From CAZAFM01 sp964484395 (lineage in GTDB: Bacteria > Campylobacterota > Campylobacteria > Campylobacterales > CAZAFM01): 25,477 nucleotides of DNA. A model generated the notes under the pieces. The model was not told the origin of the DNA. It made no database searches and worked only from the letters and a program-made list of their open reading frames with translations. Shown here in pieces: positions 24,261 through 25,477 of the stretch. The translations under genes were made by a program, and so were the position numbers. How positions within the stretch are numbered: the stretch's first letter is position 1; each line of letters starts with the position of its first letter. The stretch lies in NCBI GenBank assembly GCA_964484395.1, contig CAZAFM010000024.1:1-25477 (forward strand), given 5' to 3'.

Positions 24261-25477
24261 TACTGAGTCTCCCCTGTGAGAAGTGATTTTTTCTGAACCA
24301 AAAGTGTCTCTATGGCTCTGTCTACTATAGCTAGTCCCTCCCTTAGAACATCTTCCTCTATTACTAGTGGTGGCAAGAATTTGACTACATCATCATCAGC
24401 TCCAGCAAGCTCTATAACAAGTCCATTTGCAAAACACTCAGCTGATATCTCAGGAGCAAAGTTTTTAGCAGGTATATGAAGTCCATATATAAGACCTCTT
24501 CCTTTTACAGTTGCATTTAACTCAGGGTATTTTTTGACTATTTTTTCTAGCTCTTCTTTTAGTATTGCTTCTTTATACTTTACAGCACTACTTAAATCAT
24601 CACTATCCCAATACTCTAGAGCTCTAGTAGATGCTATAAATGCTAGGTTGTTTCCTCTAAAAGTACCAGTATGTTCACCCGGCTTCCACTGATCTAGCTC
24701 TGGCTTTAGTAGTACAAAAGCTAGTGGAAGACCACCACCAATTGACTTTGAAAGCGTAATGATGTCTGGATTTATCCCAGCCTCTTCAAAGCTAAAAAAG
24801 TCACCACTTCTACCATTACCCACCTGTATCTCATCAACAACAAGTAGCATATCAAAGTCACGGCATAACTTCTCTAGTCCTTGAAGCCACTCTTTAGAAG
24901 CTACATTCACTCCACCCTCAGCCTGTATAGTCTCTACAAAAACTGCAGCAGGATGATCAAGACCACTACTCTTATCTTCCAAAAACTTTCTAAAATAATC
25001 AAGTGTATTTACATCCTTACCAAAATAACCATCAAAAGGCATAAAAGATACATTTTCACGATTTATAAACGCTTCATCTCTATAAAACGAGTTCCCAGTT
25101 ATCGCCATTGATCCCATAGTTAGACCATGAAAGCCGTTAGTAAAAGCAACAACATTTGATCTTCCTTTTACCATTCTAACGATTTTCAGAGCTGTTTCAA
25201 TAGCATTTGTTCCAGTAGGACCTGTGAACTGAAACTTATAATCAAGGTTTCTAGGCTCTAGTATCGTCCCAGAAAACTTCTCCAAAAAAGCCTTCTTAGC
25301 AACAGTTGCTTTATCAAGTCCATGAAGTATCCCATCACTCTCAAGATACTCTATCATCGCTTTTTTTAGATGGTCGTTATTGTGACCATAGTTTAGCGTA
25401 CCAGCCCCAGCAAAAAAGTCTATAAACTCTGTCCCACTCTCATCAATTAGCTTTGAGCCTTTTGCTTTTTCAAAAAT
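24260..25477 (-). CDS. ectB: Diaminobutyrate--2-oxoglutarate transaminase, start outside the window
   Basis: The frame is open to the right edge and gives 405 residues. By comparison with family length (about 420-430) only some 15-25 N-terminal residues are missing. A first ATG at 25357 is internal, because the conserved DESGTEFIDFFAGAGTLNYGHNN lies upstream of it. It is a class III PLP aminotransferase: TGPTGTNAIETALK for phosphate binding, FTNGFHGLTMGSMA, the VDEIQVGNGRSG cofactor Asp, and PLP Lys in TLSKSIGGG. It makes L-2,4-diaminobutyrate from aspartate semialdehyde. With ectC immediately after, it is EctB rather than ornithine or GABA aminotransferase. ectA probably lies just beyond the edge. 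Confidence 0.95.
   Translation of the reverse strand: MFEKAKGSKLIDESGTEFIDFFAGAGTLNYGHNNDHLKKAMIEYLESDGILHGLDKATVAKKAFLEKFSGTILEPRNLDYKFQFTGPTGTNAIETALKIVRMVKGRSNVVAFTNGFHGLTMGSMAITGNSFYRDEAFINRENVSFMPFDGYFGKDVNTLDYFRKFLEDKSSGLDHPAAVFVETIQAEGGVNVASKEWLQGLEKLCRDFDMLLVVDEIQVGNGRSGDFFSFEEAGINPDIITLSKSIGGGLPLAFVLLKPELDQWKPGEHTGTFRGNNLAFIASTRALEYWDSDDLSSAVKYKEAILKEELEKIVKKYPELNATVKGRGLIYGLHIPAKNFAPEISAECFANGLVIELAGADDDVVKFLPPLVIEEDVLREGLAIVDRAIETLLVQKKSLLTGETQ

Noticed and set aside
25112..25357. ectB starting at the internal ATG 25357
   Set aside because: The same frame continues upstream to the window edge through strongly conserved EctB sequence.

Overview
The window looks like chromosomal DNA of a low-GC, probably marine or otherwise salt-exposed member of the Campylobacterota (the Sulfurimonas/Sulfurovum/Arcobacter side of the phylum). 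This is an inference from several things seen together: a pseudaminate synthase very like Campylobacter PseI, a tpiA-fabI neighbourhood as in Campylobacter, histidine kinases with the HQWRQP-type H-box common in this group, ectoine genes (ectBC), and compact tail-to-head gene packing with many 1-4 base overlaps. No rRNA, tRNA, CRISPR array, insertion sequence or prophage gene was seen, and no gene-free stretch exceeds 300 bases.

Layout. 1-559 (-): start of a phytoene-desaturase-type FAD oxidoreductase, cut by the window edge. 754-3300 (+): rimB-like retropepsin protease and rimK ligase, which together could tune ribosomal protein S6 glutamylation, followed by a CPA2-type cation/proton antiporter. 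3400-5421 (+): an nfeD (membrane ClpP-class protease) and slipin pair. 8046-5418 (-): argB-cutA-thrC, joined by TGATG stop/start overlaps. 10523-8166 (-): tpiA, fabI and a PHP phosphoesterase. 10752-11525 (+): a secreted rhodanese with extra C-terminal cysteines, then a terminator and a GC-richer, inverted-repeat-rich non-coding stretch (11570-11767) that is the least explained DNA here. 14023-11800 (-): a class III-like sirtuin, an unknown periplasmic protein and an EamA exporter. 14092-15492 (+): a sugar-porter MFS protein with a clear -10 box and an overlapping inverted repeat. 15950-15489 (-): a small CopD-like membrane protein. 16019-17071 (+): pseI.

17061-23822 is a dedicated signalling locus. 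A 1555-residue hybrid histidine kinase carries three periplasmic solute-binding-protein modules (one NMT1/THI5-like, two SBP_bac_3-like), one further membrane segment, HisKA-HATPase, two receiver domains and an Hpt domain. It overlaps by 11 bases the gene of a receiver-GGDEF protein (PleD-like, without a visible I-site). A receiver-histidine kinase gene is transcribed divergently, and its receiver is a close paralogue of the one in the GGDEF protein. The simplest reading is a branched phosphorelay that turns periplasmic ligand sensing into c-di-GMP and a second kinase output. 25477-23841 (-) holds ectB (start outside the window) and ectC for ectoine synthesis; ectA is presumably just beyond the right edge.

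Most genes are familiar families. The items most worth a second look are the phosphorelay locus with its three-module sensor, the inverted-repeat element near 11.6 kb, the small leader ORF translationally coupled to rimB, and the operator-like repeats at the rimB and sugar-porter promoters. I did not see a clear-cut new defence or mobile system.
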